Source of the DNA: Leptolinea sp. HRD-7
GTDB lineage: Bacteria > Chloroflexota > Anaerolineae > Anaerolineales > Anaerolineaceae
DNA: 64,000 bases
Direction of reading: 5' to 3'
Assembly: GCA_024363285.1 (NCBI GenBank)
Contig: AP024710.1
Span: 1,830,001-1,894,000 of the forward strand
Below the pieces are notes generated by a model, which saw only the letters and a list, made by a program, of their open reading frames with translations, was not told the origin of the DNA and made no database searches. The position numbers and the translations under genes are program-made. Each line of letters starts with the position of its first letter. Position 1 is the stretch's first letter. Of this stretch, positions 24,905 through 34,259 are shown piece by piece.

Positions 24905-25717
24905 ATGGCCAACGCATTACCCGTTATCGCGTTTGATCTGGATGGAACGCTGATAACCCATGACCTGAAAATTCATCCAGCCGATGTGGCTATGTTGACC
25001 ATCCCGGATCCGCCGGCTGTCTTTGTGCCCACTACCGGACGTACCCTGTTCTCAATTCGTAATCTGTTTAAGACGCACGGGATCCTGGGTGATGCCCCCA
25101 TGCACTTTCCGGCTGTGTTGCAAAATGGTTCACTGGTCGTCAACAGCGGTGAAGAACGTTTGTTATATAAAACGTTCGCGCCTGACGTTCAGGCAAACCT
25201 GATCAAAGTGCTCCTTTCACGGCCAGACGTTTCGTTCATGTTGTTCAATGATGACCGGATGCGTATGATGAATCCCACACCGTACGGAGAAGCCACAACG
25301 AGTTATTATCAATTCAAGCCTGAACGCTATGATCCAGATGAACCAGATGAACCCTGTTCGAAAATCATCTGCCTGGCGCCGACTGTTGAAATATTGAATG
25401 AGATTCGCGATTTAATCCGCGAATTTGATCTGGAACTTGCCACCAGTAAAACGACCATACTTGAAATGAATCCTCCGGGCGTCAGTAAAGGAGCCGCGTT
25501 GGAATATCTGGCTGATTGCAAAGGATGGAATACTAACCGGGTGTTTTGTGCAGGAGATGGCGAAAATGATCTTGAAATGTTTCGCCGCTTCCCGATTTCT
25601 TTTACTCCACATACCACTCCCGATACCATCAAAAGACAGGTCTCGTATGTTGTCGATATTCGTGAAAACGGATTGCTGAGATCTATTTTGCAACTGATAG
25701 AACGTGAAGGTTTATAA
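24905..25717 (+). CDS. HAD-superfamily (Cof-type) hydrolase
   Basis: The 270-residue protein has HAD motif I DLDGTLI near residue 12, a type C2 cap in the middle, a conserved Lys in SKGAALEYL and motif IV GDGENDLEMF near residue 218. Cof-type phosphatases dephosphorylate sugar phosphates, FMN or PLP in the cytoplasm; the substrate is undetermined. It is a single gene, with a small dyad GGTAGA/TCTACC (24858-24874) in the 128-bp gap before it. Confidence 0.85.
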   Translation: MANALPVIAFDLDGTLITHDLKIHPADVAMLTIPDPPAVFVPTTGRTLFSIRNLFKTHGILGDAPMHFPAVLQNGSLVVNSGEERLLYKTFAPDVQANLIKVLLSRPDVSFMLFNDDRMRMMNPTPYGEATTSYYQFKPERYDPDEPDEPCSKIICLAPTVEILNEIRDLIREFDLELATSKTTILEMNPPGVSKGAALEYLADCKGWNTNRVFCAGDGENDLEMFRRFPISFTPHTTPDTIKRQVSYVVDIRENGLLRSILQLIEREGL

Positions 25718-25857
25718 ATCGAGAGTCTAAACAATTGTCACTGCACATGAGCCGTATTTTACAAATATCGTCCTGGGATGTGCGTTTTGTCAATTATTGA
25801 CGGTATTTAGCTGGCTGCCACAGGTATATAGCCGGTGAATCGCAGTCTGAGTAGCGA

Positions 25858-26259
25858 TCAGGCACCTTTGTTCCACGAACCCAGTTCGATCAGGTTGCCA
25901 TCCGGATCCATGATCATGGAAGAATGCATACCCCATGGTTCATCACGTGGAGGGTAAACGATTCTCGCTCCTGCCGCGGTGATTCGGGCGAATTCGCGGT
26001 CAACATCGGCCGACGCAGGGAAGTCAATGGCCAATTCGAAGGTGCCGTTCAATCCGTCAGGGAAAGAAGGAGTTTGCCCGAGCAAGCCCGGAAGCTGTGA
26101 CCGTTCATACATGGAAAACCGGACACCATCATTCTTAAATTCGGCATACGGTCCATTTCCATCCCAGTCGATGGCAAAGCCCAAAACGTCTCGGTAGAAG
26201 GTAACCATTTTCGAGAGATCTTTGGTGAAAACACCGATCATATCTATTCTTGTAGACAT
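25858..26259 (-). CDS. VOC-family (glyoxalase/bleomycin-resistance-like) protein
   Basis: The 133-residue protein has two beta-alpha-beta-beta-beta modules of the VOC fold. It starts IDMIGVFTKDLSKMVTFYRDVLGF, and the C-terminal module ends IMDPDGNLIELGSW with the usual metal-ligand Glu. The function is not predictable: such proteins include glyoxalases, dioxygenases and antibiotic-binding proteins. Its ATG overlaps the recQ stop by 1 bp (TAATG), so it is co-translated with recQ. Confidence 0.82.
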   Translation of the reverse strand: MSTRIDMIGVFTKDLSKMVTFYRDVLGFAIDWDGNGPYAEFKNDGVRFSMYERSQLPGLLGQTPSFPDGLNGTFELAIDFPASADVDREFARITAAGARIVYPPRDEPWGMHSSMIMDPDGNLIELGSWNKGA

Positions 26260-28556
26260 TATTTTTTTTCCTTCTTCCTATTTTTCAGGCAGATGAAATA
26301 AAGCTGGAGGACCCTCAGTTCATTAAAATCCACCGCGCCATTAAGCATGGAATAAGCCGGGGTGAGAGATTCGGATCCTTTTTCTTCAAATACTTTCAGC
26401 ACTTTTTCCCGGATAGTCGGATTTACATGTGAAAAAGTCAGGAACCGCTCAGGATTTGGAATTATTTCACCACATTTCGCGTACTTCACCAGATGCCCAA
26501 AAATGGTTTGCGGTTGAACATTGTGCTTTCTGGCCAGATCTTCTATCGATGTTCCCTGGATGAATTCTTTTGAAACGTTCACAAAACGTGGATGTTTCTC
26601 ATTGATTTCGCGCAGCGATTCCGGACTTGAATATCCGTGTTTGGGTATTTCTTCCAATTTATGTTCTTTACAGAAACGGTCGATTTCTTTCAAGAACGCG
26701 TCACCAAAGCGTTCGCTTTTGACAGAACCCACTCCGTGGATCTGCTTCAGTGAGTACAGGTTTTTCGGCCGGTACGCGGCCATCTCCACCAGGGTCCGGT
26801 CCGCGAAGATGGCATATGGAGGAATGTGTTCGCGGTCAGCTATGGCTTTTCGGAGTTGCCGGAGTGCCTCATACAGGCCGTTATCCACTTCTGGCATCCG
26901 TTTGCGCCTGACCGAAGAACTGGTCTGAGGCTCTCCATAATTCTGATTACCAATCGAATATCCGCGCGGTTCACCATAGCTTTGCCGGCTGCCCGAAGCT
27001 GGACTGTCTTTGTAATCATCAAATAAGGAACGCTGAGGTTTGGGTTTGACAGCGGTGATGGTCTGGCGGGAGCGCAGGGCTTCCATAGCCGGTTCGGTCA
27101 GTTTCAATGAATTATATTCACCGGCCTTTTCAATGAAGTGAAGGTTGATCAACTGATCAGCCAGAGTGAGCCAATCCTTTTTGGTGCGGTCCCGGCCTAT
27201 ACCGAATGTTGAAAGAGCCTGATGGTTGTGTAACTTTACCTTTTCGGTTTCAATGCCCATAAGGATATCGACGATATGCTGCACTCCGAAGACTTCACCG
27301 CTGCGTTTGACGCATGACATAAACTTCTGCGCCGGAATGGTGATATCCACCATCTTGTCTTCAGCAGCCATACACCAGTCGCAATGGCCGCATTTTTCGT
27401 CTTTGTATGTTTCTCCAAAATATGCCAGTAACGGCTTCCGGCGGCATCCGGATGCTTCCACATAGCGCAGCATGGCATCCAACTGCTCTTCAGCTGCAAG
27501 GCGTTCCTTGCCGGATTTGCTGCGGATGATGTACTGCAGTTTGTTTTTATCGCCATAGCTGAACAAGAGGCGGCATGTGGCTGGCTGACCGTCACGACCG
27601 GCGCGGCCGATTTCCTGATAATACCCTTCCAGGCTTTTGGGAAGGTCATAATGCAGAACGTAACGCACATCCGGTTTGTTGATGCCCATACCAAACGCGA
27701 CTGTAGCCACTATGATATTGACATCATCCCGAATAAAGGCATCTTGATTCTTCTTACGCTGCGCGTCATCCAACCCGGCATGGTAGGGAAGGGCGGAATA
27801 TTTGCGGCGGATGAGTTCGTCCGCCAGTCCGTCAACCTGATTGCGGGAGAAGCAGTAGATGATGCCCGGCCGGCCGGGATATTGCTCGATCATCTCCACC
27901 GCCTGTGCCACCGCATTGGTTTTATCAACTACTTCGATGATCAGGTTTTTGCGATCAAAACTGGAAAGAAATTCGTTATGGTCCGTGAAACCCAGCGATT
28001 TTTTAATATCGGCGCGCACTTTCTGGGTGGCGGTAGCCGTCAATGCCAGACAGGTGACGTTTTTCAACGATTTGCGTACGTTGATGATCTCGCGGTATTC
28101 CGGCCGGAAGTCATGACCCCACTCCGAGATGCAGTGGGCTTCGTCCACCACCAGCAGGTCAACTTTGACGTTCTCCAGCAGACTGGAGATGCGGTCTGTG
28201 CGCAGTGTTTCAGGCGCCATGTAGATCAGCTTAGAATGGCCCTTGAGCACTTTCTCGGTGTTCTTGAAGTACTCACTGGCAGCCAGCGAACTGTTCAACG
28301 TGACCGCTGGAATGCCCAGTTGTTTCAACTGGTCGATCTGGTCTTTCATCAATGCGATCAGCGGTGAAACAACAACCGTCAGCCCGGGCTGCAAGAGAGC
28401 CGGTATCTGGTAGCACAGCGATTTGCCGCCGCCGGTCGGCATGATGGCAAGAGTATCTTTTTTCTGAAGTACATTCTCAATGACCTCTTTCTGACGGGGA
28501 AGGAAGTCATCGTAGCCGAAGGTTTCTTTAAGGATGGATTGAGGAGTAGGTACCAT
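26259..28556 (-). CDS. recQ: ATP-dependent DNA helicase RecQ
   Basis: The 765-residue protein has the SF2 helicase motifs: Walker A PTGGGKS at 40-46, DEAH with HCISEWGHDFRPEYR, and the QEIGRAGRDG motif VI. It is followed by the RecQ-C zinc site (CRRKPLLAYFGE...CGHCDWC), a winged helix and an HRDC domain (residues ~565-640; LRQLRKAIADREHIPPYAIFAD). After HRDC comes a further helix-turn-helix-like segment (~650-720) as in long RecQ proteins. RecQ unwinds recombination and replication intermediates. No Shine-Dalgarno sequence is visible before the ATG. The downstream VOC gene is coupled to it. Confidence 0.95.
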   Translation of the reverse strand: MVPTPQSILKETFGYDDFLPRQKEVIENVLQKKDTLAIMPTGGGKSLCYQIPALLQPGLTVVVSPLIALMKDQIDQLKQLGIPAVTLNSSLAASEYFKNTEKVLKGHSKLIYMAPETLRTDRISSLLENVKVDLLVVDEAHCISEWGHDFRPEYREIINVRKSLKNVTCLALTATATQKVRADIKKSLGFTDHNEFLSSFDRKNLIIEVVDKTNAVAQAVEMIEQYPGRPGIIYCFSRNQVDGLADELIRRKYSALPYHAGLDDAQRKKNQDAFIRDDVNIIVATVAFGMGINKPDVRYVLHYDLPKSLEGYYQEIGRAGRDGQPATCRLLFSYGDKNKLQYIIRSKSGKERLAAEEQLDAMLRYVEASGCRRKPLLAYFGETYKDEKCGHCDWCMAAEDKMVDITIPAQKFMSCVKRSGEVFGVQHIVDILMGIETEKVKLHNHQALSTFGIGRDRTKKDWLTLADQLINLHFIEKAGEYNSLKLTEPAMEALRSRQTITAVKPKPQRSLFDDYKDSPASGSRQSYGEPRGYSIGNQNYGEPQTSSSVRRKRMPEVDNGLYEALRQLRKAIADREHIPPYAIFADRTLVEMAAYRPKNLYSLKQIHGVGSVKSERFGDAFLKEIDRFCKEHKLEEIPKHGYSSPESLREINEKHPRFVNVSKEFIQGTSIEDLARKHNVQPQTIFGHLVKYAKCGEIIPNPERFLTFSHVNPTIREKVLKVFEEKGSESLTPAYSMLNGAVDFNELRVLQLYFICLKNRKKEKK

Positions 28557-28573
28557 ATTTTGAGAATCATTAG

Positions 28574-28603
28574 AAAAAGAGACAGCGGATCACCCGCTGT
28601 CTC
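28574..28603 (-). terminator. Intrinsic terminator of the OFA transporter gene
   Basis: On the minus strand GAGACAGCGG and CCGCTGTCTC form a perfect 10-bp stem with a five-base loop, followed by TTTTTC. It lies between the OFA transporter and recQ, so recQ needs its own promoter. Confidence 0.88.
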
Positions 28604-28651
28604 CAAATGTACCATAGAATACATATTCTATGAATGGCTAATGAGAATTAT

Positions 28652-30298
28652 TTACTGGAACAAAACCAGTGCCTTTTCCATCACGATCCACATGGCGTAT
28701 GCCAGCGGGAAGCCTACGGCTGACCATGCCAGGAACACATAGACGGGATGGGCAGCTTCACCGGTAATCCCCGGTCTTGATTCGCGTATCTCCTCTTCCA
28801 GGCGGGCTTCGCGGTCGCGCGCCAGTTTGCGTTCCTGTTCAAGCTCTTCCGCGCTCATGAAGTGTTTGTCGTCCACCGGGCGTACCAGCAGGTTGCAGAT
28901 CAGTCCGACAACCAGAAGCCCTGCCAGAATATACATGGTCACGTTATAGACTTGCGCGGTGGGAACTCCCTGATTGAGCTGGTATTCGCGGATGTAATTC
29001 ACCAGAACCGGGCCAAGAACACCGGCTGTCGCCCAGGCTGTGAGCAGGCGGCCGTGAATGGCGCCCACCATCTGGGTGCCGAACATATCCGCGAGGTAGG
29101 CGGGAATCGTGGCGAAGCCGCCGCCATACATTGACAGAATGATACAGAAAAAGGCAACAAAAAGCGCCAGATTGCCGGTAGCGCTTAATGTTGGAATAGA
29201 CGCGTATAGGATGATACCCAGCAGGAAAAACACGGTGTAGGTGTTTTTTCGACCAATGTAATCGGATAATGATGCCCACACGAAGCGGCCGGCAATATTG
29301 AACAGTGACAGCAACCCGGTAAACCCGGCTGCCACAGTGGCGATTTGTGCTTTCTGCGCGGCTGTAAGATCATTGAATTCGGTCACAAGGCCAATAAGCC
29401 GGCCGCCGAACACTTCCTGTAAAAGCGGCGAAGCCATTCCCAGGATACCGATACCGGCAGTCACATTAAGGCACAAAACCGCCCAGATCAACCAGAACTG
29501 CGGGATGACCCAAATATTGCGCGCGTGAACATGGTGTTTGGTGATCATCACATTGGCTTTCGCGTTTACCGGAGGATTCCAGCCTTTGGGCTTCCAACCG
29601 AGAGGGGGGATGCGGTAGCCGAAAGCTCCGGCCATCATGAATACAAAGTAGACCGCTGCCATTACCAGAAAACTCTGCCACACACCCACCCCGGTCGGTG
29701 ACGCGAAATGGTTGATAAGAAAATCGGCAAATGGCGCTCCGACCAGAGCGCCGCCGCCAAAGCCCATGATCGCCATGCCTGTGGCCATACCGCGCCGGTC
29801 AGGGAACCATTTGATCAGAGTGGAAACGGGAGAGATGTAACCGAGTCCAAGACCGATGCCCCCGATCACACCGGAGCCGATCCACAACATCCAGATCTGG
29901 TGCAGGTAGACGCCCAGTGCTGATATCACCAGTCCGCCGCACCAGCACAACGCGGAGACGAATCCTGCTTTGCGCGGCCCGGCATGTTCCAGCCAGGAAC
30001 CCCAGATGGCGGCGGAAGATCCCAGGAAGACAAAGAACATGGTAAACATCCAGCCCAGCATGGAAATCGGCCAGTCACAGTTTGTTGCAACGATCCTGGC
30101 AAAGAAGCTCATGTCAGCCGGACAGACAACTGGCTTAGTGACACCAATAGCCTTAGACAAAGGAAGCCAAAACACGGAAAAACCATAGGCCATACCGATG
30201 CAAAGGTGAATAGCCAATGCCGCCGGAGGAACGAACCAGCGGTTAAAGTTTGGTCCGGCAATGGTGCGTTCCTTTGCCAGAAAATCAAAATTTAGCAT
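28652..30298 (-). CDS. OFA-family MFS transporter (oxalate/formate antiporter type)
   Basis: The 548-residue protein has twelve hydrophobic helices and the OFA features: the N-terminal GMAYGFSVFWLPLS segment and repeated glycine-rich motifs, GIGLGLGYISPVSTLIKWFPDRRGMATGMAI, in the first half. A ~50-residue hydrophilic segment rich in E, R and K follows helix 12 region (residues ~485-520), then a last hydrophobic helix, so the protein is longer than the family's usual ~430 residues. OFA proteins exchange small carboxylates. It lies downstream of the molybdoenzyme operon, separated by 220 bp; a shared role is possible but not shown. GGAG precedes the ATG. Confidence 0.82.
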   Translation of the reverse strand: MLNFDFLAKERTIAGPNFNRWFVPPAALAIHLCIGMAYGFSVFWLPLSKAIGVTKPVVCPADMSFFARIVATNCDWPISMLGWMFTMFFVFLGSSAAIWGSWLEHAGPRKAGFVSALCWCGGLVISALGVYLHQIWMLWIGSGVIGGIGLGLGYISPVSTLIKWFPDRRGMATGMAIMGFGGGALVGAPFADFLINHFASPTGVGVWQSFLVMAAVYFVFMMAGAFGYRIPPLGWKPKGWNPPVNAKANVMITKHHVHARNIWVIPQFWLIWAVLCLNVTAGIGILGMASPLLQEVFGGRLIGLVTEFNDLTAAQKAQIATVAAGFTGLLSLFNIAGRFVWASLSDYIGRKNTYTVFFLLGIILYASIPTLSATGNLALFVAFFCIILSMYGGGFATIPAYLADMFGTQMVGAIHGRLLTAWATAGVLGPVLVNYIREYQLNQGVPTAQVYNVTMYILAGLLVVGLICNLLVRPVDDKHFMSAEELEQERKLARDREARLEEEIRESRPGITGEAAHPVYVFLAWSAVGFPLAYAMWIVMEKALVLFQ

Positions 30299-30518
30299 AC
30301 TATCCTGTCTCCTTTTAGTAATGATCTGCTTTACAATCCATTTGGCGATGGGTTGATATGAACGGAGGGAAGGGAATTTCGGCGGGATCGTATGAGTAAG
30401 TAATTCGCGACCGCTGGATCAGTGGTGATACCGCGGCACGATTTGGGTTATCTATCAGTAATGGGGAATTGCGTGCGCTGCCAGTCAACGAGGATGATGC
30501 CGGCTGTTGGCGTCAATT

Positions 30519-32879
30519 TTACTCTATCCGCAGCCCTAATTTGCAGGCAGTATTTGAACCTTCTTTGCGGAGATCTTTGCCAATTAATACGCGTTCGAGA
30601 TTAGCGGGTAAATTCTTGATCCGCCGCCCTGTGGCATGGGCTATTGCGTTGACGATGGCCGGCGCGGCCGGTACCAACCCGGGTTCTGCGATGTTCTTGG
30701 CGCCGTATGGTCCATCGGCGAAAGGTTTTTCCACGAATGTTCCCACAATATCCGGCACATCCATCGAGGTGGGGATGAGGTATTCATCAAAATTGACTGC
30801 CTGAATGTACCCCTGGTCGTAATCAACGCGTTCCATAAGGGCATACCCGAGACCCTGAGTAATCCCACCGAATACCTGCCCGAGAGCGCCCTGCGGAAAA
30901 ATGATTGTACCCGTGTTGTGTGCCGCCCAGTAATTCGTGACTTCCACTTTTCCCGTACCGGTATCTACAAGTACTTCGGCGATCTGAGCTCCGTAGTGGT
31001 ACGCAAAGTATGGTTTGCCGCTGCCGCTTTCAAATGACCAGTGATTCTCCGGCGCGTTCCAGCGACCTTCTGTGGATAAGACAAGCCCCATTTCACGGGC
31101 GTGATCTACCACATCATCAAAGGTCACAGGTTCTTCGTCCGGGCCAATGTAATTTTCTCTGTCGCGGATCACATCCACAATAGAACAGTGCAACATATCG
31201 GCGGCAGCGGTAAGTAAAAGTGAGTCCATGCGCATGGCGGTCACACGGGTGGCGTTGCCGCCCAGTACTGTGGCACGCGAGGCGACAGTAGGGCCGCTGG
31301 CTTTGGCTGTGTTGGTATCGGGCCGCAGCATATGGATACGGGATGGATTGATACCCAGCGTCTCGGCGGCGATCAATGTATAGACGGTACGCGAGCCGTT
31401 GCCGTAATCCGTCAACCCGGATGTAAGCGTGAGGGTGTGGTCATCGTTAATGCGAAGCGTGCCAACGGCAAAATCCTTGCCCTCGGCGCCCAGCGACATG
31501 CCGTGGAATACGGCCGCCACACCAATACCCCGCCGGAATTCGCCGGGTTGGGCGGGGCGTGAGTGTTCTTTATCGTATAGTTCGCGGCGTTTGTCCCAGT
31601 CAGAAATGCGGCGTACCTGTTCAAGGCAATCCGCGATGGCCACGTCATCGCCCAGTTTTTGCCCGTGCGACGTGGTGTCACCGGGGCGCAGGCAGTTTTT
31701 GAGGCGCAGGTCGATGGGATCCATTTTCAAGCGTTCGGCGATCTCGTCCACCGCGAGTTCAATGGCGAAGCACACTTCGGTGTTACCGAAGCCGCGAAAG
31801 GCACCGGCAAAACCATTATTCGTGTAGACAACATCTGTATCCACGTGGCAGGCCTGGTAGCGGTACGGTCCCATCGCGTGGATGGTCGACCGCCAGGCGG
31901 TAAACGGTGTTATTGCCGCGTACCCGCCAGAATCGACAATCCCGTGAAAACGGCAGGCCTTCAGGGTTCCGTCTTTTAACGCACCCACCCGGTATTTCAT
32001 CACCATGGCATCACGTTTATATGATGCGATCATGGATTCTTCTCGTGATAGCACCATCTTGACCGGTTTACCGGCAGCCAGCGCCAATCGGGCAGTCTGG
32101 GCGATGGTCTGGTACATGGTATCGTCTTTACCGCCAAACGCGCCGCCAACATACGGCTGGATGACCCGCACATCTTCTTCCGCCAGTCCCAGGGTTTTGA
32201 CCAGATTATCGCGCGCGATGAATGGACTCTGGCAGCCGGCGTATACGGTCACGCCGCTGCTCCCGGGCCAGGGAACAGCGACCGCACCTTCCGTTTCAAG
32301 GTAAGCGTGTTCCTGGTGCATGGTGGTGTATTCATCGTCGATCACCACATCACAGGAATCCAGTACGGGGTCAGGTTCTCCCTGACGCACGATGTAATTG
32401 ATAAGCAGATTCCCACGAGGATAATCTTCAACATCGGGTGGTCTTTCACCCACCAGAGGAGCTTCAGGGTTAAGGGCGTTACGCGGGTCAAACACTCCGG
32501 GCAAGGGGGCGAGTTCCACTTTCAATGCACTTAAAGCGGCTTGCAGTGAATCTTCATTATCTGCGGCAATGGCCACAATGGGGTCGCCGGTGTAGCGCAC
32601 GCGTTCATGCGCCAGCATATACATATCAACGATCGGGAAACCGAAACGGCCGTGGTCAACAAAGTCATCACAGGTAATGATGGCGCGAACGCCGGGAATT
32701 TTCCGGGCTTCCGATGTATCTATCGAAACAATCCGGCCATGCGGTATTGGGCTTCGATAACACCGCGCCACAAGCATACCCGGCAGGTAATAATCACCGG
32801 TAAATCGGGCTGTACCCATAACTTTTTCCAGAGCGTCCACCCGGTTAGCCGGCTTACCGATAAACTGACGATCAGTCAT
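30519..32879 (-). CDS. Xanthine dehydrogenase-type molybdopterin-binding subunit
   Basis: The 786-residue protein matches the large subunit of the xanthine oxidase family: VDALEKVMGTARFTGDY at the start, YVGGAFGGKDDTMYQ near residue 265 and AFRGFGNTEV near residue 360, which contact the molybdenum cofactor, and AEPGLVPAAPAIVNAI near residue 750, with the catalytic Glu. It hydroxylates a purine or other N-heterocycle. I chose the ATG at 32879, with AGGAG upstream and an 8-bp overlap with the iron-sulfur subunit gene. The nucleoside-type ABC transporter upstream makes purines the likely substrates. Aldehyde, nicotinate or other hydroxylases remain possible. Confidence 0.88.
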   Translation of the reverse strand: MTDRQFIGKPANRVDALEKVMGTARFTGDYYLPGMLVARCYRSPIPHGRIVSIDTSEARKIPGVRAIITCDDFVDHGRFGFPIVDMYMLAHERVRYTGDPIVAIAADNEDSLQAALSALKVELAPLPGVFDPRNALNPEAPLVGERPPDVEDYPRGNLLINYIVRQGEPDPVLDSCDVVIDDEYTTMHQEHAYLETEGAVAVPWPGSSGVTVYAGCQSPFIARDNLVKTLGLAEEDVRVIQPYVGGAFGGKDDTMYQTIAQTARLALAAGKPVKMVLSREESMIASYKRDAMVMKYRVGALKDGTLKACRFHGIVDSGGYAAITPFTAWRSTIHAMGPYRYQACHVDTDVVYTNNGFAGAFRGFGNTEVCFAIELAVDEIAERLKMDPIDLRLKNCLRPGDTTSHGQKLGDDVAIADCLEQVRRISDWDKRRELYDKEHSRPAQPGEFRRGIGVAAVFHGMSLGAEGKDFAVGTLRINDDHTLTLTSGLTDYGNGSRTVYTLIAAETLGINPSRIHMLRPDTNTAKASGPTVASRATVLGGNATRVTAMRMDSLLLTAAADMLHCSIVDVIRDRENYIGPDEEPVTFDDVVDHAREMGLVLSTEGRWNAPENHWSFESGSGKPYFAYHYGAQIAEVLVDTGTGKVEVTNYWAAHNTGTIIFPQGALGQVFGGITQGLGYALMERVDYDQGYIQAVNFDEYLIPTSMDVPDIVGTFVEKPFADGPYGAKNIAEPGLVPAAPAIVNAIAHATGRRIKNLPANLERVLIGKDLRKEGSNTACKLGLRIE

Positions 32880-33354
32880 GGCTGGCCTTCTCCTGTCTCC
32901 TGACAGCAGTCGCTTCAATCGCGTCCACAATCTGTTGGTAACCTGTGCAGCGGCACAAATTGCCGGCAATTCCTTCACGGATTTCTCTGCGGGATGGATT
33001 GGGGTTATTTTTTAAGATTGCCTCGCCGGCCAGAACCATTCCAGGAGTGCAAAAACCGCATTGCACCGCGCCGTATTCAATGAAAGCCTGTTGCAGGTCA
33101 TTAGGACCACCATCCGGCGCGTGTATCCCTTCAATGGTGACCACATCACGCCCGTTTGCCTGAGCCGCCAGAACCAGACATGAATTCACCAGTTTGCCAT
33201 CCAGTAACACGGAACAGGCTCCGCATTCACCCACACCGCAGCCTTCTTTGGTGCCGATCAGATGAAGGTGGTCCCGCAAAAAATGGAGTAGAGAGATATC
33301 GGCAGGGGCTTCGGCGGCAATCCGAGTCCCATTAACGGTCAGTTCAAATCTCAT
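32872..33354 (-). CDS. Xanthine dehydrogenase-type [2Fe-2S] subunit
   Basis: The 160-residue protein has the plant-ferredoxin-type cluster motif (CGVGECGACSVLLDGKLVNSC, residues ~39-59) and the second helical cluster motif (QCGFCTPGM and NLCRCTGY, residues ~99-139). These two clusters relay electrons from the molybdenum site to FAD. It lies between the FAD and molybdenum subunit genes, overlapping the FAD gene by 4 bp and the molybdenum gene by 8 bp. GGAGG stands before the ATG. Confidence 0.92.
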   Translation of the reverse strand: MRFELTVNGTRIAAEAPADISLLHFLRDHLHLIGTKEGCGVGECGACSVLLDGKLVNSCLVLAAQANGRDVVTIEGIHAPDGGPNDLQQAFIEYGAVQCGFCTPGMVLAGEAILKNNPNPSRREIREGIAGNLCRCTGYQQIVDAIEATAVRRQEKASHD

Positions 33355-34232
33355 GCCGCCTCCATCTCACCCATGTTGATTTGGAAAACACGGGCCAATG
33401 CGCGTGTTGTCATGGCAGCCAGCGCGGGAACTTTATATTCAGACGACCAACGCAGGCCGGAAAGTTTGATCATCTCATCTGTCGCCAGTTTACCGGTGTT
33501 TCGTAATAGTTCAGGAGTAGGGATCTTTCCCAGCAGGCTGGCTTCCACGTCTTTGAACCGGCAGATCGTAGGCGCGGCCGAACCGGTAACGAAGTGGGCC
33601 TCAATCACTTTGCCTTCACCATCAAGCCTGCCGAGCGCGGCAACCGTAAGGCGTGATATGGCCATAGCGTTACGCCGCCCCAATTTGAGGAAAACACCCC
33701 GAGACCCTTCCGGCGGAATGATGTAGCTTAGAGAGACAAGTAACCCGCCCGGTGGTATGCGTGTTTTGTTAGGGCCCAGAACCAGTTCACTCACCGACCA
33801 GTTGAATTCTTCATTGGCTGTTAACACCCTGGCGGAGGCATCAAGGCAAACCAACGCGGGCAGCGAATCGGCGCAGGCTGCGGCATTGGCTACATTGCCC
33901 CCGATAGTACCCATATTTCGTATCTGCACCGCGCCGACCGTCTTGCAGGCATCCGCCAGAATAGGCGCGGTCTTTTGAATCACCGGACTGGCGATCACAT
34001 CTGTGAAAGACGTGGCGGCCCCGATGGTTACAACGTCACCCTTTTGTTCAATTCGGCGCATTTCAGGGATCAGTGTGATATCCACCACTCGATCGCAAAG
34101 GTCTGGTTTATGGCGCAACAACAGAATCAGATCCGTGCTGCCAGCCAGTGGACGGCTTCTGACCCCCGGCTCATTGAGCAACTGAACAGCGTTCTGAATA
34201 TTTTGTGCCCGAATATATGAGAATCGTTCCAT
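33351..34232 (-). CDS. Xanthine dehydrogenase-type FAD-binding subunit
   Basis: The 293-residue protein has the CoxM/XdhB FAD-binding signature PLAGSTDLILLLRHK near residue 33, TIGAATSFTDV near residue 70 and the GGNVANAAACADSLPALVCLDA motif near residue 110, with a C-terminal CO-dehydrogenase flavoprotein domain. It passes electrons to NAD+ or another acceptor. It starts the three-subunit part of the operon, 27 bp after the ABC ATPase gene; GGAGAG precedes the ATG. Confidence 0.9.
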   Translation of the reverse strand: MERFSYIRAQNIQNAVQLLNEPGVRSRPLAGSTDLILLLRHKPDLCDRVVDITLIPEMRRIEQKGDVVTIGAATSFTDVIASPVIQKTAPILADACKTVGAVQIRNMGTIGGNVANAAACADSLPALVCLDASARVLTANEEFNWSVSELVLGPNKTRIPPGGLLVSLSYIIPPEGSRGVFLKLGRRNAMAISRLTVAALGRLDGEGKVIEAHFVTGSAAPTICRFKDVEASLLGKIPTPELLRNTGKLATDEMIKLSGLRWSSEYKVPALAAMTTRALARVFQINMGEMEAA

Positions 34233-34259
34233 ACACTCTCCGTTACCGGTAATTTCGGG